Shown here piece by piece: positions 54,747 to 64,000 of a stretch of 64,000 nt of DNA. Position numbers and translations under genes: made by a program. Under the pieces are notes generated by a model, which had not been told where the DNA came from, searched no databases, and saw only the letters and a list, made by a program, of their open reading frames with translations. The stretch is taken from positions 97,515 through 161,514 of the forward strand of contig NZ_GG688325.1 in NCBI RefSeq assembly GCF_000156195.1. The letters run 5' to 3'. The stretch's first letter is position 1; every line of letters starts with the position of its first letter. The stretch is from Bacteroides finegoldii DSM 17565 (GTDB taxonomy: Bacteria > Bacteroidota > Bacteroidia > Bacteroidales > Bacteroidaceae).

Positions 54747-55247
54747 ATGATAGAAGTAATGGAGTCCGCTTTGCAAAAAGCTGCGGGTGAGGGAATGGAT
54801 GAATTCATCCAAGTGTTTACCGATAAATATAAGGAGGTGATTGGTGGTGAACTGACTGCCGAAACTATGCCTTTGTTAACGGGGGAACAACATTCTTTAC
54901 TCGCTTATCAGATTTTTCGTGACGAGATAATGGTTGGCGGATTTTGTCAGTTGATTCAGAATGGCTATGGCGGATATATTTTTGATAATCCGTTTGCTAA
55001 AGTAATGCGTTCATGGGGAGCGGATGAGTTGTCGAAATTGGTCTATAAAGCAAAAAAAATATATGATGTCAACCGAAAAGATCTGGAGAAGGAACGGACG
55101 GATGATGAATTTATGGCTATGTACGAGCAGTATGAGGCTTTTGATGAGTTGGAAGAGGCTTATTTGGAGATGGAGGAACAGGTTACGGCATTGGTCGCAA
55201 GTTATGTGGATGACCATTTAGACCTTTTTGCAAAAATAATAAAATGA
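54747..55247 (+). CDS. DUF4375 (DMP19-like) protein
   Basis: A 166-aa soluble, acidic, helical protein. GGFCQLIQNGYGGYIFDNPF is the segment shared by DMP19/DUF4375 proteins, some of which mimic DNA. The C-terminal half is strongly acidic (D/E in about one of three residues). Cellular role here unknown. It stands alone with its own promoter. Confidence 0.75.
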   Translation: MIEVMESALQKAAGEGMDEFIQVFTDKYKEVIGGELTAETMPLLTGEQHSLLAYQIFRDEIMVGGFCQLIQNGYGGYIFDNPFAKVMRSWGADELSKLVYKAKKIYDVNRKDLEKERTDDEFMAMYEQYEAFDELEEAYLEMEEQVTALVASYVDDHLDLFAKIIK

Positions 55248-55300
55248 TGAATGCAGTATTTTTTAAGTCTTTGCATTTAGTAAGTGTGAATCAGAATTTA

Positions 55301-55308
55301 TATCTTTG
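55301..55308 (+). promoter_or_regulatory. -7 box for the lipoprotein gene
   Basis: TATCTTTG fits TAnnTTTG. Transcription would start a few bases before the ATG at 55324; no clear -33 box. Confidence 0.4.
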
Positions 55309-55323
55309 CAAAATCTAAAAAAT

Positions 55324-56118
55324 ATGTTTATGAAACAGATGAAATTTTTATTGGTAGCTTTGATGGCTGTGGTGATGAGTGTGTCGGTGACTTCTTGTAT
55401 GAATGGAGAAAATAATCCAGTTTATACAGGGTTGGCTGTAGCTGAATGTGTTAGTACATATCCTGCTACTTTCGCAGTCTCAAACAATCAGAAATTAGTT
55501 GTAAAAGATGCGACCTTGCTTGACTTAAAGTATGGGAAAACGTATATGTTTTATTATCAATTTAATACAGAGGAACAATCTGTTTCTGCAGCTTCAATAA
55601 CTGTGACACTCTATCAAGGAAGTGCTCCGGTAGCAATTGATGCTGATGATGACGAGGGACCGGTGGCAAACTCTGCGGATTACGAGGCTGATGCAGCATT
55701 GTATTCTTTGGGTACATCTTTATTTCCATCTTCTTTTTTACTTTATAATAAAAAATTGCTGGTTCCCTTTGGTTATTGGGTAAAAGTAGAAGAAAATACT
55801 GATAAGCAAAAAGAAGAATTGAATAAGCACTCTTTTGTTTTAACGTATGATGTTACTAACATAGCAAGTGGTGCGAAAACATTTGAATTGACACTTAATC
55901 ATAAAATTAGTGACGCAGAAGGTGAGAAAGTTACTCGTGACAGGTGGGCGGAAGGCTATAAAGTGTACGATTTGACTGCAGCTATAACAGCTTTTAGTGA
56001 AAAATCGGGAACAGTACCTACTACTATAAAAATAAAGACGAAACTTAATACATCTACTGGCGGCTCTTTGGAAGGGGCGATAGATGGTACGAACGAGGTA
56101 ACTTATACTACTGAATAA
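55324..56118 (+). CDS. Putative NigD-like lipoprotein
   Basis: A 264-aa lipoprotein (lipobox VTSC). The mature part has two beta-rich halves with KYGKTYMFYYQFNTEE in the first and FELTLNHKISDAEG plus a VYDLTAAI strand in the second. An acidic DADDDEGP stretch lies between them. Layout and length recall NigD-type lipoproteins of Bacteroidota, but I rank this as tentative. The start could also be ATG 55330. The next gene starts two bases after its stop. Confidence 0.6.
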   Translation: MFMKQMKFLLVALMAVVMSVSVTSCMNGENNPVYTGLAVAECVSTYPATFAVSNNQKLVVKDATLLDLKYGKTYMFYYQFNTEEQSVSAASITVTLYQGSAPVAIDADDDEGPVANSADYEADAALYSLGTSLFPSSFLLYNKKLLVPFGYWVKVEENTDKQKEELNKHSFVLTYDVTNIASGAKTFELTLNHKISDAEGEKVTRDRWAEGYKVYDLTAAITAFSEKSGTVPTTIKIKTKLNTSTGGSLEGAIDGTNEVTYTTE

Positions 56119-56120
56119 CA

Positions 56121-56696
56121 TTGAACTACAAAGAACTATTTAGCATAGCAATGAAATTGATTTCCTCTCCGGCTAAGGCTTGGGAGGAAATTTCTATGGA
56201 AGAGGATAGGCGAAAAGTATATATGGCTTTTGTTTATCCTATGATTGGTTTATGCGGTCTGTCCGTATTCATTGGTTCGTTACTGACCAATGGATGGGGA
56301 GGTCCGCAAAGTTTCCAGATAGCTATGACCAATTGTTGTGCCGTAGCGGTAGCCCTGTTCGGAGGCTATTTTCTGGCAGCATACGCCATAAATGAGATGG
56401 GGACGCGAATGTTTGGTATGCATAGTGATATACCATTGGCGCAACAGTTTGCAGGATATGCGCTTGTTGTACCATTCCTGCTCCAGATTGTAACCGGACT
56501 ATTACCTGATTTTAGAATTATTGCTTGGCTGCTGCAATTCTACATCGTATATGTGGTATGGGAAGGAGTTCCCGCATTGATGGGCGTAGAAGAAAAATTG
56601 CGATTGAGATACACCCTTTTCTCATCTGCGTTGTTAATACTATGTCCGACGGTGATTCAGATTGTTTTCAATAAACTGACAGCCATACTTAATTAA
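56121..56696 (+). CDS. Yip1-domain membrane protein, TTG start
   Basis: A 191-aa protein with five hydrophobic segments (about residues 33-53, 69-92, 108-126, 132-150, 160-180). The N-terminal [17 protein letters not shown] motif is typical of Bacteroidota Yip1 family proteins. The start is read as TTG 56121 because the N-terminal [14 protein letters not shown] is family-like; the first ATG is at 56151. It is packed between the lipoprotein and smpB, so they are likely one transcript. Confidence 0.8.
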   Translation: MNYKELFSIAMKLISSPAKAWEEISMEEDRRKVYMAFVYPMIGLCGLSVFIGSLLTNGWGGPQSFQIAMTNCCAVAVALFGGYFLAAYAINEMGTRMFGMHSDIPLAQQFAGYALVVPFLLQIVTGLLPDFRIIAWLLQFYIVYVVWEGVPALMGVEEKLRLRYTLFSSALLILCPTVIQIVFNKLTAILN

Positions 56697-56706
56697 ATGT
56701 GTGAAG

Positions 56707-57159
56707 ATGAAACAACCCTCTGTAAATATAAAAAATAAACGGGCTACGTTTGATTACGAACTGATAGATACCTATACGGCAGGTATTGTGTTGACAGGTA
56801 CGGAAATCAAATCCATTCGTTTGGGAAAGGCAAGCCTGGTAGATACGTTTTGTTATTTTGCGAAAGGCGAATTATGGGTGAAGAATATGCATATTGCCGA
56901 GTACTTCTACGGTTCGTATAATAATCATACGGCACGTAGAGAGAGGAAGTTGTTGCTTAACAAAAAAGAATTGGAAAAACTCCAAAGGGAAATGAAGAAT
57001 CCCGGCTTTACGATTGTTCCTGTGCGTTTGTTTATCAATGAGAAAGGGTTGGCGAAACTCGTAGTTGCCTTGGCGAAGGGTAAGAAAGAATACGATAAAC
57101 GAGAATCGATCAAAGAGAAAGACGACCGCAGGGATATGGCAAGAATGTTCAAACGATGA
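56707..57159 (+). CDS. smpB: SsrA-binding protein SmpB
   Basis: A 150-aa partner of tmRNA in ribosome rescue. The OB-fold core includes [29 protein letters not shown] and [12 protein letters not shown]. The C-terminal tail [17 protein letters not shown] is basic as needed for decoding-site entry. ATG 56707 is preferred to the GTG at 56701. metH follows 13 bp later. Confidence 0.97.
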   Translation: MKQPSVNIKNKRATFDYELIDTYTAGIVLTGTEIKSIRLGKASLVDTFCYFAKGELWVKNMHIAEYFYGSYNNHTARRERKLLLNKKELEKLQREMKNPGFTIVPVRLFINEKGLAKLVVALAKGKKEYDKRESIKEKDDRRDMARMFKR

Positions 57160-57172
57160 CATGATAGGATAA

Positions 57173-59920
57173 ATGAAAAAGACAATTTCTCAGATTGTAT
57201 CCGAACGCATCCTTATCCTAGATGGAGCAATGGGTACAATGATTCAACAATATAACCTCAAGGAAGAAGATTTTCGTGGTGAGCGGTTTGCTCATATTCC
57301 CGGACAATTGAAAGGAAACAATGACCTGTTGTGTCTGACACGCCCGGATGTGATTCAGGATATTCACCGTAAATATCTTGAAGCCGGTGCGGATATCATC
57401 GAAACGAATACATTCAGTTCGACCACTGTTTCTATGGCTGATTATCACGTGGAGGAATACGTGCGTGAAATGAACCTTGCCGCAGTAAAACTTGCCCGCG
57501 AACTAGCCGACGAGTATACAGCGAAGAATCCCGAAAAACCGCGTTTTGTAGCGGGCTCTGTCGGACCTACGAATAAAACCTGTTCCATGAGTCCGGATGT
57601 CAACAATCCGGCTTATCGCGCTTTAAGCTATGACGAATTGGCTGCATCCTATCAGCAACAGATGGAGGCTATGCTTGAGGGGGGAGTAGACGCTATCCTG
57701 ATTGAAACCATATTTGATACGTTGAATGCTAAAGCGGCTATTTTTGCTGCCGGACAAGCAATGAAAACAACAGGTGTCAAAGTACCCGTTATGTTGTCGG
57801 TGACCGTATCCGATATCGGTGGAAGAACCTTATCCGGACAGACGTTGGATGCGTTTCTTGCTTCCGTTCAACATGCCGACATCTTTTCCGTCGGTTTGAA
57901 CTGTTCGTTCGGTGCCCGCCAGCTGAAACCTTTTCTGGAACAATTGGCGGCACGTGCACCTTACTATATAAGTGCTTATCCGAATGCCGGTCTGCCGAAT
58001 AGTCTGGGCAAATATGATCAGACTCCTGCGGACATGGCCCATGAGGTGAAAGAATATATTCACGAAGGATTGGTCAATATTATCGGGGGCTGTTGTGGAA
58101 CAACCGATGCTTACATAGCCGAGTATCCGGCTTTGGTGGAAGGTGCGAAACCCCATATTCCTGTTGCCAAGCCGGAATGTATGTGGCTCTCCGGACTTGA
58201 ACTGCTGGAAGTGAAACCGGAAATCAATTTTGTGAACGTCGGCGAGCGTTGTAACGTGGCAGGCTCACGCAAATTCCTCCGGCTCATTAATGAGAAGAAA
58301 TATGATGAGGCCCTTTCCATAGCCCGCCAACAAGTGGAGGACGGAGCTTTGGTGATTGATGTGAATATGGACGACGGACTGTTAGACGCAAAGTCGGAAA
58401 TGACAACTTTCCTGAATCTCATCATGTCCGAACCGGAAATAGCTCGTGTTCCGGTGATGATCGACTCTTCTAAGTGGGAGGTAATAGAAGCCGGATTGAA
58501 ATGCCTTCAAGGTAAATCGGTTGTCAACTCTATTTCTTTGAAAGAAGGGGAAGAAGTCTTTCTTGAACATGCCCGGATTGTCAAACAGTATGGCGCTGCT
58601 GCCGTAGTAATGGCTTTCGATGAGAAAGGACAGGCGGATACTGCCGTCCGTAAGATAGAAGTTTGCCAACGTGCTTACCACCTTTTAGTAGATAAGGTGG
58701 GGTTCAATCCGCATGATATTATCTTTGACCCCAACGTGCTTGCCGTAGCTACAGGGATTGAAGAGCACAATAATTACGCGGTAGATTTTATCGAAGCTAC
58801 CGGATGGATTAAACGGAATCTTCCCGGTGCCCATATCAGCGGGGGAGTCAGTAATCTTTCTTTCTCGTTTCGCGGCAATAATTATATTCGTGAAGCGATG
58901 CACGCCGTATTCCTTTATCATGCTATTCAGCTGGGAATGGATATGGGCATTGTGAATCCGGGAACCTCTGTTCTGTATAGCGACATCCCGACGGACGTAC
59001 TGGAGAAGATTGAGGATGTCGTGTTGAACCGTCGTCCGGATGCAGCCGAACGTCTTATTGAGTTGGCGGAGTCTTTGAAAGCGACCATGAACGGAACAAC
59101 CGGACAGACAGCTGTCAAGCAGGATGCATGGAGGGAGGACTCTGTTCAAGAACGTTTGAAGTATGCTTTGATGAAAGGTATCGGTGATTATCTCGAACAG
59201 GATTTGGCGGAGGCTTTGCCACTCTATAATAAAGCGGTCGATGTGATTGAAGGTCCGTTGATGGATGGAATGAATTATGTCGGTGAACTTTTCGGGGCGG
59301 GTAAAATGTTTCTTCCTCAGGTTGTAAAGACTGCGCGTACCATGAAAAAAGCCGTTGCCATCTTGCAACCCATCATCGAATCGGAAAAGACGGAGGGAAC
59401 GACCTCTGCCGGAAAGATATTATTGGCAACCGTGAAAGGCGACGTGCATGATATTGGAAAGAATATCGTTGCCGTAGTAATGGCTTGCAACGGTTACGAT
59501 ATTGTTGATTTAGGAGTGATGGTCACAGCCGAAACCATTGTGCAGCGGGCTATTGAAGAGAAAGTGGATATGATCGGATTGAGTGGGCTGATTACGCCGT
59601 CTCTCGAAGAAATGGCTCATGTGGCAGGTGAACTTGAGAAAGCGGGATTGGATATTCCTCTTTTGATTGGTGGAGCCACCACGTCGAAGATGCATACGGC
59701 ATTAAAAATAGCTCCTGTCTATCATGCTCCGGTAGTGCATTTGAAAGACGCTTCCCAGAATGCGGGCGTTGCCGCCAGATTGTTGAATCCACAGGCGAAA
59801 GCCGAATTGGTAAATGAGTTGGAAACGGAATATAGAGCGCTTCGTGAAAAGAGTGGTTTGCTGCGTCGTGAAACCGTCTCATTGGAAGAGGCCCAGAAGA
59901 ACCGGCTGAATCTGTTTTAG
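57173..59920 (+). CDS. metH: Cobalamin-dependent methionine synthase without activation domain
   Basis: A 915-aa enzyme that moves a methyl group from methyltetrahydrofolate through cobalamin to homocysteine. Homocysteine domain: [11 protein letters not shown] at 16-26; Zn cysteines in GLNCSFGA and GGCCGTTDA. Folate domain: [16 protein letters not shown] at about 354. Cobalamin cap and B12 domain: [10 protein letters not shown] with the axial His at about 761. The protein ends at NRLNLF, right after the B12 domain. The about 330-residue AdoMet-binding reactivation domain of E. coli MetH (1227 aa) is absent, and there is no frameshift or fragment of it downstream. Reactivation must use a separate protein, as is known in other bacteria. 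Confidence 0.97.
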   Translation: MKKTISQIVSERILILDGAMGTMIQQYNLKEEDFRGERFAHIPGQLKGNNDLLCLTRPDVIQDIHRKYLEAGADIIETNTFSSTTVSMADYHVEEYVREMNLAAVKLARELADEYTAKNPEKPRFVAGSVGPTNKTCSMSPDVNNPAYRALSYDELAASYQQQMEAMLEGGVDAILIETIFDTLNAKAAIFAAGQAMKTTGVKVPVMLSVTVSDIGGRTLSGQTLDAFLASVQHADIFSVGLNCSFGARQLKPFLEQLAARAPYYISAYPNAGLPNSLGKYDQTPADMAHEVKEYIHEGLVNIIGGCCGTTDAYIAEYPALVEGAKPHIPVAKPECMWLSGLELLEVKPEINFVNVGERCNVAGSRKFLRLINEKKYDEALSIARQQVEDGALVIDVNMDDGLLDAKSEMTTFLNLIMSEPEIARVPVMIDSSKWEVIEAGLKCLQGKSVVNSISLKEGEEVFLEHARIVKQYGAAAVVMAFDEKGQADTAVRKIEVCQRAYHLLVDKVGFNPHDIIFDPNVLAVATGIEEHNNYAVDFIEATGWIKRNLPGAHISGGVSNLSFSFRGNNYIREAMHAVFLYHAIQLGMDMGIVNPGTSVLYSDIPTDVLEKIEDVVLNRRPDAAERLIELAESLKATMNGTTGQTAVKQDAWREDSVQERLKYALMKGIGDYLEQDLAEALPLYNKAVDVIEGPLMDGMNYVGELFGAGKMFLPQVVKTARTMKKAVAILQPIIESEKTEGTTSAGKILLATVKGDVHDIGKNIVAVVMACNGYDIVDLGVMVTAETIVQRAIEEKVDMIGLSGLITPSLEEMAHVAGELEKAGLDIPLLIGGATTSKMHTALKIAPVYHAPVVHLKDASQNAGVAARLLNPQAKAELVNELETEYRALREKSGLLRRETVSLEEAQKNRLNLF

Positions 59921-59972
59921 CATTCTGTATAAGAAAAAAGATACGTTATAATCAGTATTAGTAAGCAAAAGT

Positions 59973-60002
59973 TTTGTCTTTTCGATAAATTCCTTACATT
60001 TG
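59973..60002 (+). promoter_or_regulatory. Promoter of the symporter accessory/symporter operon
   Basis: TTTG (59973-59976), an 18-bp spacer and TACATTTG (59995-60002), 31 bp before the ATG at 60033. It looks intact although the downstream symporter is decayed. Confidence 0.6.
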
Positions 60003-60032
60003 CGTTCTGATTAATTCATATCTAATACGTAA

Positions 60033-60158
60033 ATGTTTGGAATAGACGACCCTTTTATCATTTTGCCATACCTGCTTTCAGTGGTATGCGTGGTGTTTGC
60101 GGCCTGGTTCGGGCTGGAATGTTGGAATAAGGACGACGAAAAAGACGAAACACGATGA
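60033..60158 (+). CDS. Symporter small accessory protein
   Basis: A 41-aa protein with one membrane span (about residues 8-28), then a charged tail (NKDDEKDETR). Its TGA stop overlaps the ATG of the symporter gene (ATGA), a layout known for small accessory subunits of SSS-family symporters. The frame is intact while its partner is broken. Confidence 0.75.
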   Translation: MFGIDDPFIILPYLLSVVCVVFAAWFGLECWNKDDEKDETR

Positions 60159-61190
60159 ATACATTTATACTTGGACTGATTGTGGTAGCCTATCTGCTGT
60201 CACTCGCTTATTTAGGCTTTCTGGGATATAAGAAAACGACGTCTGCCAGCGATTATCTGGTAGGTGCCCGTCAGATGAATCCTATCGTTATGGCACTTTC
60301 CTATGGGGCTACTTTCATTTCGGCGTCCGCTATCGTTGGTTTCGGGGGAGTGGCTGCTGCTTTCAGAATGGGAATCCAATGGCTGTGTTTCCTCAATATG
60401 TTTATCGGAGTTGTCATTGCCTTTATCTTTTTAGGTTTGCGTACCCGACGTATGGGGGTAAAACTGAACGTGAGTACTTTACCGAAGCCAATAAGGAATT
60501 GACGGCAATTGCTCCGTTAGTTCCGGAAAAGTTCAGGGTATTGGGACATCAAGGTTGGAGGGCAATGCCAGTGACCGGTTCTCCGCAATGGTATTCATTG
60601 GTTACTTCCCTTATTCTGGGAGTGGGAATCGGTTGTCTTGCACAACCTCAGCTGGTGGTTCGTTTTATGACTGTGGAGAGCAGCAAGCAGTTGAATCGCG
60701 GGGTGTTCATCGGTTGTTTTTTCTTGATAATAACCGTAGGAGCTATCTATCATGCCGGCGCATTGAGCAATCTATTCTTTTTGAAGACGGAGGGTGCGGT
60801 AGCAACGGAGTATGTCTACGCTCAGTTCATAATTCCATACGATGGGGGCTTCCGTCGGTTCCGATATTTATGGAACGTACAAACCCCGTTCGCGTGATAA
60901 GTTGACTAACGTTATTCGTCTTGGGGTACTGTTTTCTATCTTGGTCAGTTATATTATTTGTTATATGCTTCCGCATGACATCATAGCACGTGGCACTTCT
61001 ATCTTCATGGGAATCTGTGCCGCTGCTTTCCTGCCCGCCTATTTCTGTATTGGGTATCTGTAAGGCGCTGTTTGGCAGGGATGTGCTGATCTCCACCTAT
61101 CCTTTTTCGATCATAGATCCGATATTGTTTGCGTTGCCTCTGTCTGTGTTGGCTATTATCGGAGTCAGCATGATGACCTATAAGAAATAA
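60155..61190 (+). pseudogene. Decayed sodium:solute symporter (SSS family)
   Basis: Four pieces in shifting frames. (1) 60155-60487: N-terminal helices with SDYLVGARQMNPIVMALSYG. (2) about 60480-60838: TEANKELTAIAPLVPEKFRV and QWYSLVTSLILGVGIG. (3) about 60842-61050: GASVGSDIYGTYKPRSRDKL. (4) about 61050-61190: C-terminal helices ending MMTYKK. Family members have about 500-550 residues; only about 340 codons remain. At each of the three junctions sequence is missing and the frame changes, so at least three deletions occurred. A functional transporter cannot be made. The substrate of the ancestor is unknown. Confidence 0.88.
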
Positions 61191-61193
61191 GTA

Positions 61194-62585
61194 TTACGCT
61201 TTGATTTTCTTTTTGTAGGATTCATAGCGCGACAGGATGTCACGGACAAAATTATAAGTTTCTATGCCACGAAAATATCCGTTTTTACAGATCGGGTCGG
61301 TGAAGTACTCTTCATTGCTCTTGAGCAAGATGAAGTTTTCTACATTGTCTTTCCATACCAGTTTGTTCTTACCGTATTTCTCGGCCAGTGCCATCGCATC
61401 ATAAATATGTCCTAATCCGGCATTGTAGGAAGCCAGGATAAAACTGAGACGTTCCTGCTTATCGGGAATCATGCTGAGACTACGGTCGGTAGCTGCGATA
61501 TATTTGACTGCCGCTTTGACGCTTTCTTCCGGATTCTGTTCCTTTCCGGGCGGAACTCCCATAGCCCGTGCGGTAGCGGGCATTAATTGCATCAGCCCTT
61601 TTGCTCCGGCCCAAGACACGGCTGTGGTATCGAAATTGGATTCCGTGTAAGCCAATGAAGCAAGCATACGCCAATCCCAACCGATATCTTTGGAGTACTT
61701 CTTGAATAAATCATCATAGTGCGATATCTTCCCCTCTCTTAGTGAAAGGATAGGAGAATGGGGCATCATTTTGCTATTCTCGAAGTAGCGTTTCATACTG
61801 GCTGTATAGGCAGGAGAGGTCATATTTTCCTCATGCCATTTGGTGGCTGCTGCCGCCAGCTCGGGACAGTCTTTTCTCACAGCCCATGATGAACGTTGGT
61901 CAAAACTGATAGACAAGTCAATATTTAAGTTGGGATAATACGTTTTATTAAGCTTGGCCAAATCGTTGTCGGCTACCGTGTATGGAATCTTGCCTTGTGC
62001 TACTTGTGTGATCAGGTCTTCGGTAGTGATACTGTCATTGGTTACCTTATGGATTTGAATGCCGCCTCCCAATTCGTTGTTCAGGTTGACAAGACGGTCG
62101 TAATACTTTCCGGGCTTTACATAGATATCTTTCCCTATCAGTTCCGTTACATCTTTCAAGGGTTTTTGTTTTCCTTTTCCCTGTTGCACAATAACCTGAT
62201 GGGTGATGATATCCTCACCGCAATAGATAAGGCTGTCTTTCCATTCCTTTGTTACGGGTAGATTGTAGGCAATCATGTCTCCTTCGCCTGCCAGTAATTT
62301 CCGGATCAGTTCATCGACACTGTTAGCTACTTCGATCCTAAGTTTTAATCCCAGACTTTTGGCAAACTGACCGCTAAGTTCGTATTGAAATCCCATTTCC
62401 TGTCCCCGATAAATGAAGTAGGAAGTAGAACTGTATAGTGTCAATACGACCAGTTCGCCGCTGTCTTTTATCTGCGGGAGGTCGTATGCGTTCTCGCTTA
62501 CAGGATTGGGTCGCGTGTTCTTACATCCGAACACGCAACAGAATAATATAAGGAATAAAGGAATAATCAGTGTCCTAACGCCCAT
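61194..62585 (-). CDS. mltF-like: MltF-like membrane-bound lytic transglycosylase
   Basis: A 463-aa lipoprotein (lipobox VFGC). An extracellular solute-binding (SBP_bac_3) regulatory module (about residues 42-275) precedes an SLT domain (about 295-440). The catalytic Glu is in LASLAYTESNFD, followed by GAKGLMQLMPATARAMG and ASYNAGLGHIYDA. Cleaves peptidoglycan strands with formation of 1,6-anhydro ends. It runs toward the decayed symporter with four bases between stops. Confidence 0.94.
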   Translation of the reverse strand: MGVRTLIIPLFLILFCCVFGCKNTRPNPVSENAYDLPQIKDSGELVVLTLYSSTSYFIYRGQEMGFQYELSGQFAKSLGLKLRIEVANSVDELIRKLLAGEGDMIAYNLPVTKEWKDSLIYCGEDIITHQVIVQQGKGKQKPLKDVTELIGKDIYVKPGKYYDRLVNLNNELGGGIQIHKVTNDSITTEDLITQVAQGKIPYTVADNDLAKLNKTYYPNLNIDLSISFDQRSSWAVRKDCPELAAAATKWHEENMTSPAYTASMKRYFENSKMMPHSPILSLREGKISHYDDLFKKYSKDIGWDWRMLASLAYTESNFDTTAVSWAGAKGLMQLMPATARAMGVPPGKEQNPEESVKAAVKYIAATDRSLSMIPDKQERLSFILASYNAGLGHIYDAMALAEKYGKNKLVWKDNVENFILLKSNEEYFTDPICKNGYFRGIETYNFVRDILSRYESYKKKIKA

Positions 62586-62602
62586 TCTTTAATTTTCAAT
62601 TT

Positions 62603-63214
62603 TTAATTCTTGAGGTGCTTCTTGATATACATTGTCAGAATATCAATAGCTACCTTATTGTTTCCACCTTCCGGTACAATAAGATCGGCATAACGCTTGC
62701 AAGGTTCGATGAATTGTAGATGCATTGGTTTCAGAACCCGTGTATAACGTTCCATGACCGCTTCGGCAGTACGTCCGCGTTCAATCACGTCTCTTTGGAT
62801 AACACGTATCAGTCGTTCGTCAGGATCAGCGTCTACAAATATTTTAAGGTCCATCATGTTGCGCAATTTTTTATCACATAAAGCAAGGATTCCCTCAATG
62901 ATAACCACTTCGCGAGGTTCGATGTGAATCGTTTCGGGCTGCCGTGTACATGTAAGATAAGAATAGGTAGGCTGTTCAATGCTTTTCCCTTCTTTCAACA
63001 GCATGATATGCTTAGATAGCAAACTCCATTCGAAAGCGTCCGGATGGTCGAAATTGATATTCTGACGTTCTTCCACCGGGACGTGGCTGCTGTCTTTGTA
63101 GTATGAGTCCTGAGGTAGTAACACCACTTCTCCTGTGGGGAGACTTTCTATGATTTTCCGTACAACGGTGGTCTTTCCGGAACCTGTTCCGCCTGCTATG
63201 CCTATTATTAACAT
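62603..63214 (-). CDS. udk: Uridine kinase
   Basis: A 203-aa pyrimidine salvage enzyme phosphorylating uridine/cytidine. P-loop GIAGGTGSGKTT (residues 5-16), LLPQDSYYKD, NFDHPDAFEW, EGILALCDKKLRNMMDLKIF and the lid RVIQRDVIERGR are all present. It lies 17 bp before mltF-like on the same strand, so the two are probably cotranscribed. Confidence 0.97.
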   Translation of the reverse strand: MLIIGIAGGTGSGKTTVVRKIIESLPTGEVVLLPQDSYYKDSSHVPVEERQNINFDHPDAFEWSLLSKHIMLLKEGKSIEQPTYSYLTCTRQPETIHIEPREVVIIEGILALCDKKLRNMMDLKIFVDADPDERLIRVIQRDVIERGRTAEAVMERYTRVLKPMHLQFIEPCKRYADLIVPEGGNNKVAIDILTMYIKKHLKN

Positions 63215-63245
63215 CTCTTTAAGTATATATTTAAACTAAATGGAG

Positions 63246-63253
63246 TAAATTTG
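63246..63253 (+). promoter_or_regulatory. -7 box for the Dabb gene
   Basis: TAAATTTG matches TAnnTTTG on the plus strand, 61 bp before the ATG at 63315. Confidence 0.35.
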
Positions 63254-63314
63254 CATTGTTTATACAGTATATAGAAGACAAATATAGAAACAATTCATTA
63301 AAATAGCAACGGTA

Positions 63315-63614
63315 ATGGTAAAACACATTGTATTATTTAAGTTAAAAGACGATGTTCCCGCTGAAGAGAAGCTGGCAGTCATGACTAAATTTAAGGAAGC
63401 GATAGAAGCACTTCCCGCTAAAATCTCTGTAATCCGTAAGGTAGAGGTCGGATTGAATATAAATCCGGGTGAGACTTGGAACATCGCGCTTTACAGTGAG
63501 TTTGATACTTTAGAAGATGTGAGATACTATGCAACGCATCCGGAACATGTTGCGGCCGGTAAGATTCTGGCTGAAACAAAGGAAAGCCGTGCGTGCGTGG
63601 ATTATGAGTTATAA
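63315..63614 (+). CDS. Dabb-domain (stress-responsive alpha/beta barrel) protein
   Basis: A 99-aa protein with the Dabb pattern: MVKHIVLFKLKDDV at the start, central VEVGLNINPGETWNIALYSE and YATHPEHVAA near the end. Members form small dimeric ferredoxin-like barrels of varied or unknown function. It lies 17 bp before the DsbD-like gene. Confidence 0.88.
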   Translation: MVKHIVLFKLKDDVPAEEKLAVMTKFKEAIEALPAKISVIRKVEVGLNINPGETWNIALYSEFDTLEDVRYYATHPEHVAAGKILAETKESRACVDYEL

Positions 63615-63631
63615 CCCCCAATAATAAAAGA

Positions 63632-64000
63632 ATGAAAAAACTATTTTCTTTTCTGCTTTTAAACTTTGTGGTCTATGTGTTGCAAGCGCAGATACAGGAT
63701 CCTGTGAAATTTAAAACGGAGTTGAAATCTCTTTCCGATACGGAAGCGGAGATTGTATTTACTGCAACCATTGACAAGGGGTGGCATGTATATTCTACTG
63801 AGCTTGGGGACGGAGGACCTATTTCCGCCACATTCAACGTCGATAGCAAATCGGGGATTGAACCGGTAGGAAAGTTGAAACCGGTAGGTAAGGAGATAGC
63901 TACTTTCGACAAGTTGTTCGAGATGAAAGTACGCTATTTCGAGAACACGGCTAAGTTTATCCAAAAGGTGAAGTTCACAGGAGGGGCTTATGCGATAGAT
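63632..64000 (+). CDS. DsbD-like thiol:disulfide interchange protein, 3' end outside window
   Basis: ATG 63632 opens a frame that continues to the window edge (123 codons). A signal peptide (MKKLFSFLLLNFVVYVLQAQ) leads into an N-terminal DsbD-alpha-like domain with DKGWHVYSTELGDGGPISAT and GKEIATFDKLFEMKVRYFEN. This start is typical of Bacteroidota DsbD/thioredoxin fusion proteins that carry electrons to the periplasm. The membrane and thioredoxin parts lie beyond the window, so the assignment rests on the N-terminal domain only. Confidence 0.75.
   Translation, partial: MKKLFSFLLLNFVVYVLQAQIQDPVKFKTELKSLSDTEAEIVFTATIDKGWHVYSTELGDGGPISATFNVDSKSGIEPVGKLKPVGKEIATFDKLFEMKVRYFENTAKFIQKVKFTGGAYAID

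Noticed and set aside
1..64000. tRNA, rRNA or tmRNA genes and insertion sequences
   Set aside because: Looked for cloverleaf ends, rRNA-conserved words and transposase motifs; none recognised. The attachment site is a protein gene, not a tRNA.

Overview
The window looks like chromosome of a gut Bacteroides species (Bacteroidota). Direct support: a SusC/SusD pair, a one-component propeller/AraC regulator, DUF4251, DUF3871, DUF4595 and DUF4375-type proteins, lipoprotein signal peptides of the Bacteroides kind, and repeated promoter boxes of the form TTG/TTTG-N18-21-TAnnTTTG. I cannot fix the species from sequence alone.

Region 1 (1-17.3 kb) is a polysaccharide utilization locus (PUL). In order: heparinase II/III-type lyase (5' end cut by the window), a membrane regulator with a periplasmic propeller and a cytoplasmic AraC domain, an ECF sigma factor with no visible anti-sigma, SusC, SusD, a lipoprotein with bacterial Ig-like repeats, an alginate-lyase-family lipoprotein, GH43 and GH88. 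Two lyase-type enzymes plus GH88, which removes the 4,5-unsaturated uronic acid that lyases create, point to a uronic-acid-containing glycan. The exact substrate is not readable.

Region 2 (17.3-40.5 kb) is ordinary chromosome: NlpE-like lipoprotein, CorC/CNNM membrane protein, M48 protease, TonB-dependent receptor, esterase, DUF4595 lipoprotein, degenerate S41 protease, MnmA, LuxR-type regulator, DUF4251 protein, NhaC antiporter, PbpC with an alpha-2-macroglobulin partner, LytTR and AraC regulators. A perfect 20-bp inverted repeat lies inside the start of pbpC.

Region 3 (about 40.8-52.3 kb) is an integrated mobile element. It is inserted in the 3' end of a GGGtGRT-family gene and bounded by a 165-bp direct duplication of that 3' end. 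All nine differences between the two copies fall at third codon positions. GTGACGG/CCGTCAC motifs cluster just inside both ends and are probable integrase arm sites. It carries a tyrosine integrase, a helicase-like protein without the Walker A lysine, winged-helix and small proteins, DUF3871, a serine recombinase, a strongly folded candidate noncoding RNA with its own promoter, and two exported cargo proteins. No relaxase or virion gene is visible.

Region 4 (52.1-64 kb) returns to chromosome: GGGtGRT/Fe-S scaffold operon, DUF4375 protein, lipoprotein, Yip1, SmpB, MetH without its activation domain, a small symporter accessory protein beside a decayed symporter gene, an MltF-like transglycosylase, uridine kinase, a Dabb protein and the start of a DsbD-like gene. 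A dispersed intergenic repeat occurs in two gaps (about 5.1 and 54.2 kb).
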